Shown: piece by piece, positions 16,591 through 25,895 of the stretch
Numbering within the stretch: position 1 is the first letter of the stretch
Layout of the letters: every line of letters begins with the position of its first letter
Assembly: GCF_025421715.1 (NCBI RefSeq)
Contig: NZ_JAOEFC010000001.1
Coordinates: 1,302,001-1,366,000 of the forward strand
Reading direction: 5' to 3'
DNA length: 64,000 nt
DNA from: Microbacterium festucae
GTDB taxonomy: Bacteria > Actinomycetota > Actinomycetes > Actinomycetales > Microbacteriaceae
Program-made: the position numbers and the translations under genes
The notes under the pieces: model-generated
Seen by the model: the letters and a program-made list of their open reading frames with translations, nothing else
Told to the model about the DNA's origin: nothing
Database searches by the model: none

Positions 16591-17793
16591 GTGACCGACA
16601 CGACCCTCGCCCCCGCCCCCGCCGCGACCCCCGCCCGCCCCGCCGTGCGCGAGATCGGCATCATCATGAACGGCGTCTCGGGTCGCATGGGCTACCGCCA
16701 GCACCTGGTGCGCTCGATCCTCGCGATCCGCGACCAGGGCGGCATCGAGCTGCCCGACGGCACCAAGGTCACCGTCAAGCCGCTGCTGGTCGGCCGCAGC
16801 GAGGCCAAGCTGGCCGATCTGGCCGCCGCGCACGGCATCGAGGACTACACGACCGATCTGGATGCCGCCCTCGCCGACCCGCGCTGGGAGATCTACGCCG
16901 ACTTCCTGGTGACCAAGGCCCGCGCCACGGCGCTGCGCAAGGCGATCGCCGCCGGCAAGACGATCTACACCGAGAAGCCCACCGCCGAGTCGGTCGAGGA
17001 GGCGCTCGAGCTGGCGCAGCTGGCCGCCGCGGCCGGCGTCAAGACCGGTGTCGTGCACGACAAGCTCTACCTGCCGGGCCTGCAGAAGCTCAAGCGCCTG
17101 ATCGACTCGGGCTTCTTCGGCCGCATCCTCTCGGTGCGCGGCGAGTTCGGCTACTGGGTGTTCGAGGGCGACTGGCAGCCCGCGCAGCGCCCCAGCTGGA
17201 ACTACCGCACCGAAGACGGCGGCGGCATCATCGTCGACATGTTCCCGCACTGGAACTACGTGCTCGAGAACCTGTTCGGCCCGGTGAAGACCGTCTACGC
17301 ACAGGCCGCCGTGCACATCGCCGACCGCTGGGACGAGAAGGGCGAGCACTACACCGCCACCGCCGAAGACGCCGCCTACGGCATCTTCGAGCTGGAGGGC
17401 GACGTGGTGGCGCAGATCAACTCGTCGTGGACGGTGCGCGTGAACCGCGACGAGCTCGTCGAGTTCCACGTCGACGGCACCCACGGCTCGGCCGTGGTGG
17501 GCCTGTTCGGCGCGAAGATCCAGTCGCGCAACGCCACCCCCAAGCCGGTGTGGAACCCCGACCTCGAAGACACCCACGACTACGACGCCGACTGGGCGCA
17601 GGTTCCCACCAACGACGTGTTCCTCAACGGCTTCCGTCAGCAGTGGGAGGAGTTCCTCGCCTCGTACGTGCTCGACACGCCCTACGAGTTCGACCTGCTC
17701 GCCGGCGCCCGCGGCGTGCTGCTGGCCGAGGCCGGTCTGCAGTCCAGCCGCGAAGGCCGCAAGGTCGAGCTGGCCGCGCTGACCCTCGACTGA
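16591..17793 (+). CDS. Gfo/Idh/MocA family oxidoreductase
   Basis: A 400-residue dehydrogenase distinct from the pair at 347 and 5034. The nucleotide fold starts at IGIIMNGVSGRMGYRQHLV (about residues 24-42), an atypical glycine pattern; the lysine motif is TEKPTAE near residue 128, followed by GVVHDKLYLPGLQKL. DGGGIIVDMFPHWNYVL near residue 210 carries the usual histidine. GTG 16591 is preceded by GCAGGA at 16581-16586. It is the first gene of a five-gene unit with DUF993, a sugar isomerase, LacI and glycerate kinase, suggesting that it oxidises the entry sugar. The next start follows the stop by 3 bases. Confidence 0.88.
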   Translation: MTDTTLAPAPAATPARPAVREIGIIMNGVSGRMGYRQHLVRSILAIRDQGGIELPDGTKVTVKPLLVGRSEAKLADLAAAHGIEDYTTDLDAALADPRWEIYADFLVTKARATALRKAIAAGKTIYTEKPTAESVEEALELAQLAAAAGVKTGVVHDKLYLPGLQKLKRLIDSGFFGRILSVRGEFGYWVFEGDWQPAQRPSWNYRTEDGGGIIVDMFPHWNYVLENLFGPVKTVYAQAAVHIADRWDEKGEHYTATAEDAAYGIFELEGDVVAQINSSWTVRVNRDELVEFHVDGTHGSAVVGLFGAKIQSRNATPKPVWNPDLEDTHDYDADWAQVPTNDVFLNGFRQQWEEFLASYVLDTPYEFDLLAGARGVLLAEAGLQSSREGRKVELAALTLD

Positions 17794-17796
17794 GCC

Positions 17797-18999
17797 ATGA
17801 CCGAGCTCGCCCTCCTCGGCGCCGACGGCGCCGTCACCCGCACGCCCCTGATCGCCTCGTCCGGGTATTCGCGCCCCGCCGCGCCGCTGCGCAGCCGGGT
17901 GGCCTATGCGGCCGCCCACGTGGTGCCGCGCACCCACGCCGACAACACGCCGGGTCGGCCGGCCGACGTCGACTGGGACGCCACGCTCGCCTTCCGCCGC
18001 AACGTGTACTCGTGGGGCCTGGGCGTGGCCGATGCGATGGACACCGCGCAGCGCAACATGGGGCTGGATGCCGCCGCCACCCGCGAGCTCATCTCCCGCT
18101 CCGCCCAGGTGGCCCGGGAGGAGGGCGGCTCGGTCGTCGTCGGCGTCAACACCGACCACGTCGAGGCCGAGCACATCTCGCTCGACGAGGTGATCGACGC
18201 CTACAAGCAGCAGCTGCACTTCACCGAGGAGCAGGGCGCGGGGCCGGTGCTCATGGCATCCCGTCACCTCGCCCGCGCCGCGCAGTCGGCCGACGACTAC
18301 CGCCGCGTCTACCGCGAGGTGCTCGGCTCGGCCACGGTGCCGGTCGTGCTGCACTGGCTCGGCACCGCGTTCGACCCGCAGCTGGCCGGCTACTTCGGCG
18401 CCGACGACTGGCAGACCGCGTCGGCGGTGCTGCTGGAGATCATCGGCGAGCACACCGACAAGGTCGCGGGGGTGAAGATGAGCCTGCTCGACGCCGAGTC
18501 CGAGGTGGCGGTGCGCGAGCTCCTGCCCGCCGGGGTGCGCATGTTCACCGGTGACGACTTCAACTACGTCGGCCTCATCGGCGGCGCCGATGTGCCGGAT
18601 GCGCGCCAGCCGCGCCGCGACCCGGCATCCGACCGGCAGCACTCCGATGCCCTGCTGGGGGCCTTCGCGGCGATCACCCCGGTGGCGTCGGCGGCCATCC
18701 AGGCCCTCGACGCCGGCGATGCCGCGCGCTACCTGGAGATCCTGGAGCCCACCGAGGCGCTGTCGCGTCAGGTGTTCGCGGCGCCCACGTTCTACTACAA
18801 GACCGGCGTCGCCTTCCTCTCGTGGCTCAACGGCCACCAGAGCGCGTTCCAGATGGTCGGCGGCCTGCACTCGGCGCGCAGCCTGCCGCACCTGTCGCGC
18901 ATCGTCGAGCTCGCCAACGCCGCCAAGGCGTTCGAGCAGCCCGAGCTGGCCGCCGAGCGCTGGCACGGCATGCTGCGCCTGAACGGAGTCGACGCGTGA
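17797..18999 (+). CDS. DUF993 / dihydrodipicolinate-synthase-like protein
   Basis: A 400-residue protein of the DUF993 family, a divergent branch of TIM-barrel aldolases related to DapA. Blocks seen include RSRVAYAAAHVVPRTHADN, WDATLAFRRNVYSWGLGVADAMDTAQR, and VAGVKMSLLDAESEVAVRE, where the lysine of GVKMS (about residue 227) stands where class I aldolases keep their Schiff-base lysine. FTGDDFNYVGLI follows. ATG 17797 lies 3 bases after the dehydrogenase stop; its stop overlaps the next start. A retro-aldol split of an oxidised sugar acid is my inference; family function is not established. Long acidic helices end the protein. Confidence 0.8.
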   Translation: MTELALLGADGAVTRTPLIASSGYSRPAAPLRSRVAYAAAHVVPRTHADNTPGRPADVDWDATLAFRRNVYSWGLGVADAMDTAQRNMGLDAAATRELISRSAQVAREEGGSVVVGVNTDHVEAEHISLDEVIDAYKQQLHFTEEQGAGPVLMASRHLARAAQSADDYRRVYREVLGSATVPVVLHWLGTAFDPQLAGYFGADDWQTASAVLLEIIGEHTDKVAGVKMSLLDAESEVAVRELLPAGVRMFTGDDFNYVGLIGGADVPDARQPRRDPASDRQHSDALLGAFAAITPVASAAIQALDAGDAARYLEILEPTEALSRQVFAAPTFYYKTGVAFLSWLNGHQSAFQMVGGLHSARSLPHLSRIVELANAAKAFEQPELAAERWHGMLRLNGVDA

Positions 19000-19865
19000 A
19001 CGCCCCCCACCCCCGCCTCTCGATCAACCAGGCCACCATCAAGCACGCCGATCTCGCCACCGCGCTGCGGGTGACCGCGGATGCCGGTGTGCCGGCGATC
19101 GGACTGTGGCGCGAGCCGGTGCAGGAGGTGGGACTGGCCACGGCCGCCCGCATGCTCACCGACTCGGGGCTGCGCTTCACCACGCACTGCCGCTCCGGCT
19201 TCTTCACGATGCCCGAGGGCCCCGCCCGCCGCGCCTCGATCGACGACAACCGCATCGCGATCGAAGAGGCGGCGACCCTCGCCGCCGCCGGCGCCCCCGG
19301 TTCCACCGCGATCCTCGTGCTGGTCGCCGGCGGCCTCCCCGAGGGTTCGCGCGACCTCGTCGGTGCCCGCGAGCGGGTGCGCGACGCGATCGGCAAGCTC
19401 GCCCCCGACGCCCAGGCGGCCGGGGTGACGCTGGCCATCGAGCCGCTGCATCCGATGTACGCGAGCGACCGGTGCGTCGTCTCGACGCTGGGGCAGGCCC
19501 TCGACATCGCCGCCGACTTCGCCCCCGAGGTCGTCGGCGCCACCGTCGACACCTTCCACATCTGGTGGGACCCCGACGTGCAGGCCGCCATCGCCCGCGC
19601 CGGGCGCGAGGGCCGCATCGCGACCTATCAGGTGTGCGACTGGAAGACGCCGCTGCCGGCCGACGTGCTGCTGTCGCGGCACTACCCGGGCGACGGCGTG
19701 ATCGACTTCGGTGCGCTCACCGAGGCGGTCATCGCCACCGGCTACGACCGCGACATCGAGGTGGAGATCTTCAACGAGGAGATCTGGGCGACCGACCCGG
19801 CGCTGGCCGTCGCGCGCACGGCCGCGGGCTTCGGCCGTGCGGTCGCGCCGCACCTGCCGGCGTGA
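18996..19865 (+). CDS. Sugar phosphate isomerase/epimerase (xylose-isomerase-like TIM barrel)
   Basis: A 289-residue AP-endonuclease-2/IolE-type TIM barrel. The start is RLSINQATIKHADLATALR, then GVPAIGLWREPVQEVG; candidate metal ligands are E in LAIEPLHPMY (about residue 149), D/H in TVDTFHIWWD (about 184-187), and E in IEVEIFNEEIW near the end. Such proteins isomerise or epimerise free or phosphorylated sugars in the cytosol. GTG 18996 overlaps the DUF993 stop. Together with the preceding dehydrogenase and aldolase-like gene it forms a plausible oxidise - isomerise - cleave series. Confidence 0.86.
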   Translation: MNAPHPRLSINQATIKHADLATALRVTADAGVPAIGLWREPVQEVGLATAARMLTDSGLRFTTHCRSGFFTMPEGPARRASIDDNRIAIEEAATLAAAGAPGSTAILVLVAGGLPEGSRDLVGARERVRDAIGKLAPDAQAAGVTLAIEPLHPMYASDRCVVSTLGQALDIAADFAPEVVGATVDTFHIWWDPDVQAAIARAGREGRIATYQVCDWKTPLPADVLLSRHYPGDGVIDFGALTEAVIATGYDRDIEVEIFNEEIWATDPALAVARTAAGFGRAVAPHLPA

Positions 19866-19884
19866 TCGCATGCGACGCCTGACG

Positions 19885-19910
19885 GGGAAACGTGTTCCCG
19901 AGTCCTAAAC
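19885..19910 (+). promoter_or_regulatory. LacI autoregulatory site and leaderless -10
   Basis: GGGAAACGTGTTCCC (19885-19899) is a GGGAA-N5-TTCCC dyad, related to the GAAACGTT boxes elsewhere. TAAACT (19905-19910) is a good -10, 8 bases before the GTG of the LacI gene, which implies a leaderless transcript. The dyad overlaps the polymerase site, so negative autoregulation is likely. Confidence 0.6.
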
Positions 19911-19918
19911 TCACGAGC

Positions 19919-20950
19919 GTGACCGACCCCTCCGCCCCCGCCCGCCCCGGTTCTGTGACCCTGCACGACGTCGCCGACGCCGCGGGGGTCTCCCTCGCGA
20001 CCGCGTCGCGCGTGCTCAACGGCTCGACGCGCAACGTCGCCGGGCCCTACCGCGAGCGGGTCGAGGCGGCCGCCGCGCGGCTGGGCTACTCGGCCAACCT
20101 CTCGGCGCAGGCCACCGCGCGCGGCACATCGGCGATCGTGGCGCTGCTGGTCGCCGACATCGCCGACCCCTACTTCGGCGAGCTCGCCGCCGGTGTGGCC
20201 CGCGGCGCCGACGAGGCGGGGCTGGTCGTCACCATCGCCACCACCGACCGCGACGCCGACCGCGAGCTGCGCCTCGTGCGCGCCCTGCGCGGGCAGCGGC
20301 CGCGGGGGGTCATCCTCGCCGCCTCGCGCGCGGCGGCGCAGTTCGCGCCCGAGCTGGCGCGCGAGCTCGACCTCATCGCAGCCGCGGGCGGCCGCGTCGT
20401 CGCCCTCGGGCCGCAGGCCGACGGCATCCGCGGCATCACCCTCGACAACCGCGGCGGTGCCGAGGCGCTCGGCCGCGCCCTGGCCGACAGCGGCTACCGC
20501 GACGCGATCGTGCTCGCCGCCGCCGAGGGCATCGTCACCAGCGACGAGCGCGTCGCCGGGTTCACCGCCGGGTTCACGGCGGGCGGCGGCTCGGCCCCAC
20601 GCCTCCACCGGGCGGGGTTCACCCGCGACGCCGGCGCCGCGGCGATGACGGCCGCCCTGGCCGAGGGCGTCGCGCCGGGCACCCTCGTGTTCGGCATCAG
20701 CGACGTCGTCGCCATCGGCGCGATGGGCGCGCTGCGGCAGGCCGGCCGCGAGGTGGGCGCCGACGTGGCCCTGTGCGGCTACGACGACATCCCCACCAGC
20801 CGCGACGTGACCCCGGCGCTCACGACCGTGAACATCCCGCTCGAAGAGGTCGGCTACCAGGCCCTGCGCGCCGCCGTCGACCCCGACTGGTCGCCGGCGC
20901 CGCTGCCGCTGCAGGTGCTGCTGCGCGGCAGCACGCCCCCGCCGTCATGA
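19919..20950 (+). CDS. LacI-family transcriptional regulator
   Basis: A 343-residue repressor. The N-terminal headpiece reads VTLHDVADAAGVSLATASRVLNGSTRN (residues 13-39), with the hinge helix ANLSAQATARG, and then a periplasmic-binding-protein-type effector domain (VALLVADIADPYFGELAAGVARG onward, ending with TVNIPLEEVGYQAL). GTG 19919 is chosen because the -10 TAAACT ends 8 bases before it, leaving no room for a leader; GTG 19955 at VTLHDV is the alternative. It lies inside the Gfo/DUF993 operon and most likely represses it, itself, and the other operons carrying GGAAAGCGCTT or GAAACGTT boxes. Its stop overlaps the glycerate kinase start. Confidence 0.92.
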   Translation: MTDPSAPARPGSVTLHDVADAAGVSLATASRVLNGSTRNVAGPYRERVEAAAARLGYSANLSAQATARGTSAIVALLVADIADPYFGELAAGVARGADEAGLVVTIATTDRDADRELRLVRALRGQRPRGVILAASRAAAQFAPELARELDLIAAAGGRVVALGPQADGIRGITLDNRGGAEALGRALADSGYRDAIVLAAAEGIVTSDERVAGFTAGFTAGGGSAPRLHRAGFTRDAGAAAMTAALAEGVAPGTLVFGISDVVAIGAMGALRQAGREVGADVALCGYDDIPTSRDVTPALTTVNIPLEEVGYQALRAAVDPDWSPAPLPLQVLLRGSTPPPS

Positions 20951-22116
20951 CCCGCATCGTCGTCGCCGTCGACAGTTTCAAGGGGTCGATCTCGGCCGCC
21001 GACGCGGCACGCGCGCTGAGAGACGGCATCCGCGGTGCGGTGGGAGGCGCCGAGGTGGTGCTGCGCCCCATGGCCGACGGCGGCGAGGGCACCCTCGACG
21101 CCTTCGCGGCCGCGGTGCCGGGCGCCCAGCGCATGCCGGTGCGGGTGACGGGGCCGGCGGGCACCGACGTCGACGCCGCGTGGCTGCTGCTGCCGGGCGG
21201 CACCGCGGTGGTCGAGCTCGCCTCGACCAGCGGCATCGAACTGCTCGGCCCGGCGGCGCACGCCGACGATGGGCTGCCCGGTGGATTGCCCGGTGGGCTG
21301 CCCGGTGCGGTCCTGCCCGGTGCGGTCCTGCGCGGCGAGGATGCCGACACCACCGGCTTCGGGCAGGCGATCGCCGCGGCCCTCGACCACGGAGTGCACC
21401 GCCTCGTGCTCGGCATCGGCTCGAGCGCGTCGACGGACGGCGGCACCGGCATGCTGCGCGCCCTCGGAGCGCGGCTGACAGCCGCCGACGGCGCCGACAC
21501 CGCCCCCGGCGCCCGGGGGCTGGGGTCCCTGGCATCCGTCGACCTCTCGGGTCTGCGCGCGCTGCCGCCGGGAGGTGCGGTCGTGCTGACCGACGTCACC
21601 AACCCGCTGCGGGGCGCCGCCGGCGCCGCCGCCGTCTTCGGGCCGCAGAAGGGCCTCGACCCCGCCGGCGTCGTGCGCGCCGACGCGGGCCTGGCGCGCC
21701 TGGCCGCGCTGCTGCCGCAGGTCGACCCCGCCACCCCGGGCGCGGGCGCGGCCGGGGGCACCGGGTTCGGGCTGCTCGCCTGGGGCGCGCGACTCGTGCC
21801 GGGCGCTGCCGAGGTGGCCGCCCTCATCGGGCTGGCCGAGGCGATCGGCGGCGCCGACCTCGTCGTCACCGGCGAGGGCTCGTTCGACGGGCAGTCGGCC
21901 GCCGGCAAGGTGCCGACCTTCGTGCAGGCCGCCGCGGCGACGGCGCACGTGCCGGTCGTGCTCGTGGCCGGCCGCATCGCCCCCGATGCCGACACGGCGG
22001 CGTTCGCGGCGACGTTCTCGCTCACCGACCTCGCCGGCAGCCCCGCGGCCTCGCTCGCCGATCCCGCGCGCTGGCTGCACGCCGCCGGCACGCGGATGCC
22101 GCACGCCGGGGCCTGA
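20947..22116 (+). CDS. glxK: Glycerate kinase
   Basis: A 389-residue glycerate 2-kinase of the GarK/GlxK family, which phosphorylates D-glycerate with ATP. MTRIVVAVDSFKGSISA, PMADGGEGTLDAF, LVLGIGSSASTDGGTGML and VVTGEGSFDGQS are family blocks, in the right order. ATG 20947 overlaps the LacI stop. Near residues 108-130 there is an inserted Gly-Leu-Pro-rich stretch made of 12-15-base tandem repeats (21270-21333), with runs of LPGG and LPGAV, which probably forms a surface loop that expanded by slippage. As the last gene of the operon it feeds the three-carbon end product into glycolysis and so suggests that the upstream cleavage yields glycerate or a precursor of it. Confidence 0.93.
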   Translation: MTRIVVAVDSFKGSISAADAARALRDGIRGAVGGAEVVLRPMADGGEGTLDAFAAAVPGAQRMPVRVTGPAGTDVDAAWLLLPGGTAVVELASTSGIELLGPAAHADDGLPGGLPGGLPGAVLPGAVLRGEDADTTGFGQAIAAALDHGVHRLVLGIGSSASTDGGTGMLRALGARLTAADGADTAPGARGLGSLASVDLSGLRALPPGGAVVLTDVTNPLRGAAGAAAVFGPQKGLDPAGVVRADAGLARLAALLPQVDPATPGAGAAGGTGFGLLAWGARLVPGAAEVAALIGLAEAIGGADLVVTGEGSFDGQSAAGKVPTFVQAAAATAHVPVVLVAGRIAPDADTAAFAATFSLTDLAGSPAASLADPARWLHAAGTRMPHAGA

Positions 22117-22200
22117 GGCCGGTTCCGGCCCTCGGGGCTGCCGGCGGCTGCTCTTCAGATCACGGGAGCCGGGTCAGGAGCCGTGACTCCGGGCGCCGGG

Positions 22201-23841
22201 TCAGGCGCCGAGCGCGGCGGCCACCACCGCGCGGGCTTCGGCCTGCACCTCGGCGAGGTGCTCGGGGCCGCGCAGCGACTCGGCGTAGAGCTTGTAGACG
22301 TCTTCGGTGCCCGACGGCCGCGCCGCGAACCACGCGTGTGCGGTCTGCACCTTGAGGCCGCCGATCGCGGCGCCGTTGCCGGGCGCGTGCGACAGCTTCG
22401 CGGTGATGGGCTCACCGGCCAGCTCGGTGGCCGTCACGGCTTCGGGCGCCAGGCGCGCCAGCGCCGCCTTCTGCTCGGGCGTGGCCGGGGCGTCGACGCG
22501 CTGGTAGGCCGACGAGCCGTACTCGGCCTCGAGCTCGGCGTAGCGCTGCGAGGGCGTCTTGCCGGTGACCGCGAGGATCTCGGAGGCCAGCAGGCACAGC
22601 AGGATGCCGTCCTTGTCGGTCGTCCACACCGTGCCGTCGAAGCGCAGGAACGATGCCCCCGCCGACTCCTCGCCGCCGAAGGCGACCGACCCGTCGATGA
22701 GGCCGGGGACGAACCACTTGAACCCGACGGGCACCTCGACCAGGCGACGGCCGAGCGCCTCGACGACGCGGTCGATGATCATCGACGACACGAGGGTCTT
22801 GCCCACCGCGGCATCCGCCCGCCAGTTCGGACGGTGCGCGTAGAGGTAGTCGATCGCGACGGCGAGGTAGTGGTTGGGGTTCATGAGCCCGCCGTCGGGG
22901 GTGACGATGCCGTGACGGTCGGCATCCGCGTCGTTGCCGGTGAGGATGTCGTACTCGTGGCGGCGGGCGACGAGGGCGGCCATGGCCGAGGGGGAGCTCG
23001 GATCCATGCGGATCTTCTCGTCCCAGTCCAGCGTCATGAAGCGCCAGGTCGGGTCGACCTCGGGGTTGACGACGGTCAGGTCGAGGCCGTACTTCTCGGC
23101 GATCAGCGCCCAGTACTCCACCGAGGCCCCGCCCAGCGGGTCGGCGCCGATGCGCACCCCGGCCTTGCGGATCGCGTCGATGTCGATGATGTCGGCGAGG
23201 TCGGCGACGTAGTTCTCGCGGAAGTCGTAGGTGCCCACGCGCCCCTCGACGATGTCGGCGAAGCGGGTGCGCTGCACGCCCTCGAGGTTCGCTTCGATGA
23301 GCGCGTTCGCGCGGTCGGCGATCCACCCGGTGGCGTCGGTGTCGGCGGGGCCGCCGTGCGGCGGGTTGTACTTGAAGCCGCCGTCGCGGGGCGGGTTGTG
23401 CGACGGGGTCACCACGATGCCGTCGGCGCGGCCCGGGTCGGCCTCGTCGCGGTCGCGGTTGTAGGCGAGGATCGCGTGGCTGAGCGCGGGCGTGGGCACC
23501 CACGCGTCGCGGGAGTCGGCGCGCACGTCGATTCCGTTGGCCACGAGCACCTCGATGGCGCTGCGCTCGGCAGGGCGCGAGAGCCCGTGCGTGTCGCGCC
23601 CGAGGAAGAGCGGGCCGGTGATGCCCTGCGCGGCGCGGTAGTCGACGATCGCCTGCGTCGTGGCGAGGATGTGCACCTCGTTGAAGCTCGACGACAGCGA
23701 CGACCCGCGGTGGCCGCTGGTGCCGAACGCCACCCGCTGCGCGGCGACCGACGGATCCGGCCGGCGGTCGTAGTACGCGGCGATCAGCTCGTCGATGTCG
23801 ATCAGGTCGGATGCTTCGGCGGGCTGTCCTGCGCGGCTCAT
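22201..23841 (-). CDS. pgm: Phosphoglucomutase, alpha-D-glucose-specific
   Basis: A 546-residue enzyme interconverting glucose 1-phosphate and glucose 6-phosphate. The active-site serine is in [11 protein letters not shown] (about residue 50-60), metal-binding loop in [11 protein letters not shown], and the sugar loop in [25 protein letters not shown] near the C-terminus is the phosphate-binding signature. Length is that of the PgmA single-chain type. ATG 23841 starts [19 protein letters not shown]; longer in-frame upstream sequence is not supported by family length. It is convergent with glxK, with about 84 bases between stops and no clear hairpin there. Confidence 0.95.
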   Translation of the reverse strand: MSRAGQPAEASDLIDIDELIAAYYDRRPDPSVAAQRVAFGTSGHRGSSLSSSFNEVHILATTQAIVDYRAAQGITGPLFLGRDTHGLSRPAERSAIEVLVANGIDVRADSRDAWVPTPALSHAILAYNRDRDEADPGRADGIVVTPSHNPPRDGGFKYNPPHGGPADTDATGWIADRANALIEANLEGVQRTRFADIVEGRVGTYDFRENYVADLADIIDIDAIRKAGVRIGADPLGGASVEYWALIAEKYGLDLTVVNPEVDPTWRFMTLDWDEKIRMDPSSPSAMAALVARRHEYDILTGNDADADRHGIVTPDGGLMNPNHYLAVAIDYLYAHRPNWRADAAVGKTLVSSMIIDRVVEALGRRLVEVPVGFKWFVPGLIDGSVAFGGEESAGASFLRFDGTVWTTDKDGILLCLLASEILAVTGKTPSQRYAELEAEYGSSAYQRVDAPATPEQKAALARLAPEAVTATELAGEPITAKLSHAPGNGAAIGGLKVQTAHAWFAARPSGTEDVYKLYAESLRGPEHLAEVQAEARAVVAAALGA

Positions 23842-23980
23842 GCCCCCAGTCTGGCACTCGCCGGTCGTGGTGGCACCTCTGCGGGCGATGATCCGCAGCC
23901 GGGCATTTGCCACGGTCGTGCACCGCCGGGCTCGGGCGCGGCGCGTGCGACAGTGTCGGGGAGGACACCCGGAGGAACCC

Positions 23981-24160
23981 ATGGCACGACGCGCGCGCAG
24001 GGCCGAGACGTGCCGCGCCGTGCTGTCGCGGGTCGACGGCACCGTCGTCTCCGATGAGATCGTCGAGGCTTCGGCGGCGTCGCTCCGCCGCATCGACCGC
24101 GTCGAGTGGCACCTTCCCGACGGCGACTACGTCATGCGCATCGAGGCCGCCGACAGGTGA
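23981..24160 (+). CDS. Small hypothetical protein
   Basis: A 59-residue protein, very basic at the start ([15 protein letters not shown]) and acidic in the middle, ending [13 protein letters not shown] 23981 has a good GGAGGA 4 bases before it, which is the main reason to accept it. No transmembrane helix or known motif is visible. It lies alone between pgm, read the other way, and a convergent lipoprotein gene. I do not recognise the family. Confidence 0.5.
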   Translation: MARRARRAETCRAVLSRVDGTVVSDEIVEASAASLRRIDRVEWHLPDGDYVMRIEAADR

Positions 24161-24178
24161 GCGCCCGCGCCGGTCTCC

Positions 24179-24820
24179 TTACCCGCGCTGGAGTGTCGCC
24201 GTGGCCGTGCCGCCCGAGATCGTGCTCTCGAGCGTGAGCGTGTCGCCCTCGCAGGTGTAGGGGGCGTCGGCGACGGGGGAGGCTGCGATCTGTTCGATGA
24301 TCCCGCTGGCATCGGTGGGCGCGCCGTCGAGGGTCGCGCTCACCTGCAGGCCGTCGGTCGACGTCGTGTCCGCGGTGATCCGGTCGTCGGTCGCGGTGTA
24401 GGTGCCCGACAGTGCGCCGCCGAGGGTCACGGCGATCTCGGTGCCTCCGACGTCGGCGGTGACATTCGTCGGCGGCGTCCACGCGTAGGCACCGTCGGCG
24501 CCGATCGTGAGCGAGGCCGTCCCCTGCGGCGTGTACCCGATGTCGGCACCCGAGAGGATCGTGTTGATATCGGCGTAGAACCGGTCGAGGCCCGCCTGGT
24601 CCATGCGCCAGTCGCCGATGAGGCACGCAGCGCCTGCTGCGGCGGAGGGAGAGGGCGTGGCGGTGGTGGACGCGCTGGGCGACACCGATGCGCGGGGCGA
24701 CGATGTCGAGGTGCCCGTCGCGGTGGGTGCGGTGCCCTCGGGCGCACACCCCGCCAACGCGCACACCAGCAGGGCGGATGCCGAGAGGGCGAGCATGGGG
24801 GCGAGACGGCGACGAGTCAT
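24179..24820 (-). CDS. Secreted lipoprotein of unknown function
   Basis: A 213-residue lipoprotein. MTRRRLAPMLALSASALLVC runs to a lipobox ALAGC, with cysteine near residue 25; then a Thr/Ser/Pro-rich linker of about 40 residues, and a folded region starting CLIGDWRMDQAGLDRFYAD. That region is a beta-rich single domain with repeated TADVGGTEIAVTLGGALSG and LTLESTISGG strands, resembling lipocalin-like or LppX-like small barrels, but I cannot place it with certainty. Two other cysteines could form a disulphide. ATG 24820 gives a standard signal peptide. It is anchored to the outer face of the membrane. The gene is alone, convergent with the small gene at 23981. Confidence 0.75.
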   Translation of the reverse strand: MTRRRLAPMLALSASALLVCALAGCAPEGTAPTATGTSTSSPRASVSPSASTTATPSPSAAAGAACLIGDWRMDQAGLDRFYADINTILSGADIGYTPQGTASLTIGADGAYAWTPPTNVTADVGGTEIAVTLGGALSGTYTATDDRITADTTSTDGLQVSATLDGAPTDASGIIEQIAASPVADAPYTCEGDTLTLESTISGGTATATLQRG

Positions 24821-24902
24821 GCTCTTCACCCTAGGTCGACCGTGCCCGGCAGTCCGCGCGCACGCGCGGCACGGCGCCCGCGCCGGTCTAGGCTGAATCC
24901 CC

Positions 24903-25865
24903 GTGAGCACAGACGCGAGCGGCATCCCGATCCGACGCACCTACAGCTACCTGGGTCCGGCAGGCACGTTCACCGAGGCCGCCCTCGCGCAGGTTCCCGA
25001 GGCGCGCGACCAGATCTGGCGCCCGGTGCGCAACGTCGCCGAGGCTCTCACCGACGTCGTCGAGGGGCGTGCCGACGCGGCGATGATCGCGATCGAGAAC
25101 TCGATCGACGGCGGGGTGTCCACCGCGCAAGACGCCCTGGCGACCATGTCGGGGCTGCGGATCGTCGGCGAGTACCTCGTGCCGGTCAACTTCGTGCTGG
25201 TGGGCCGCCCCGGGGCGCGCCTGGCCGACGTGTCGCTCGTCGCGGCGCATCCGGTCGCCTACGCGCAGTGCCTGCACTGGCTCTCGGCGCACCTCCCCGA
25301 GCACGCGCACCTGCCGGCGGCCAGCAATGTGGCCTCGGCGGTCGGCATCGTCGACGGCGCGAGCGATGCGGATGCCGCGATCGCGCCCCCCGGCATCCTC
25401 GGTCACTACGACCTCGAGCTGCTGGCATCCGACATCGGCGACAACCCCAACGCCGTCACCCGCTTCGTGCTGGTGGCGCGCACGGTCGCCCCGCCGGCGC
25501 CCACCGGCGCCGACAAGACCTCGCTGATCGCCGAGCTGCCCGACGACCACCCGGGCGCGCTGCTCGAGCTGCTCGAGCAGTTCTCGACCCGCGGGATCAA
25601 CCTGTCGCTCATCGAGTCGCGGCCCATCGGCGACGCCCTCGGCCGGTACCGGTTCGTCATCGACGCCGACGGGCACATCGAAGACGAGCGCATGGCCGAC
25701 GCGCTGCTGGGCCTGCGCCGCTTCAGCCCGAAGGTGACATTCCTCGGCTCGTACCCTCGCGCCGACCGTGCGATCGTGCACTACCCCGACCGCTACTCCG
25801 ACGACGTGTTCGTCGAGGCCCGCGACTGGCTGCGCGGCCTCATCTCGGGCGAACCCGAGGCCTGA
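24903..25865 (+). CDS. pheA: Prephenate dehydratase
   Basis: A 320-residue enzyme converting prephenate to phenylpyruvate in phenylalanine synthesis. The dehydratase domain starts RTYSYLGPAGTFTEAAL and has AMIAIENSIDGGV and, in place of the usual TRF block, NPNAVTRFVLVAR; the ACT domain follows (KTSLIAELPDDHPGALLELL, then GINLSLIESRPIGDALGRYRF), which binds phenylalanine for feedback control. GTG 24903 lies 8 bases after a TAGGCT -10 box (24889-24894), so the message is probably leaderless. It is a single gene, convergent with the oxidoreductase downstream. Confidence 0.95.
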   Translation: MSTDASGIPIRRTYSYLGPAGTFTEAALAQVPEARDQIWRPVRNVAEALTDVVEGRADAAMIAIENSIDGGVSTAQDALATMSGLRIVGEYLVPVNFVLVGRPGARLADVSLVAAHPVAYAQCLHWLSAHLPEHAHLPAASNVASAVGIVDGASDADAAIAPPGILGHYDLELLASDIGDNPNAVTRFVLVARTVAPPAPTGADKTSLIAELPDDHPGALLELLEQFSTRGINLSLIESRPIGDALGRYRFVIDADGHIEDERMADALLGLRRFSPKVTFLGSYPRADRAIVHYPDRYSDDVFVEARDWLRGLISGEPEA

Positions 25866-25895
25866 GCCGGCTCGGGCTCCGGGGACCGGGGCTCG

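Noticed and set aside
16495..18966. An 823-codon antisense frame
   Set aside because: It is a shadow of the Gfo/Idh and DUF993 genes, with no start signal and a biased composition.
22117..22200. Terminator between glxK and pgm
   Set aside because: Short GCCGGGTCAGG direct repeats are visible but no convincing stem with a T-run.
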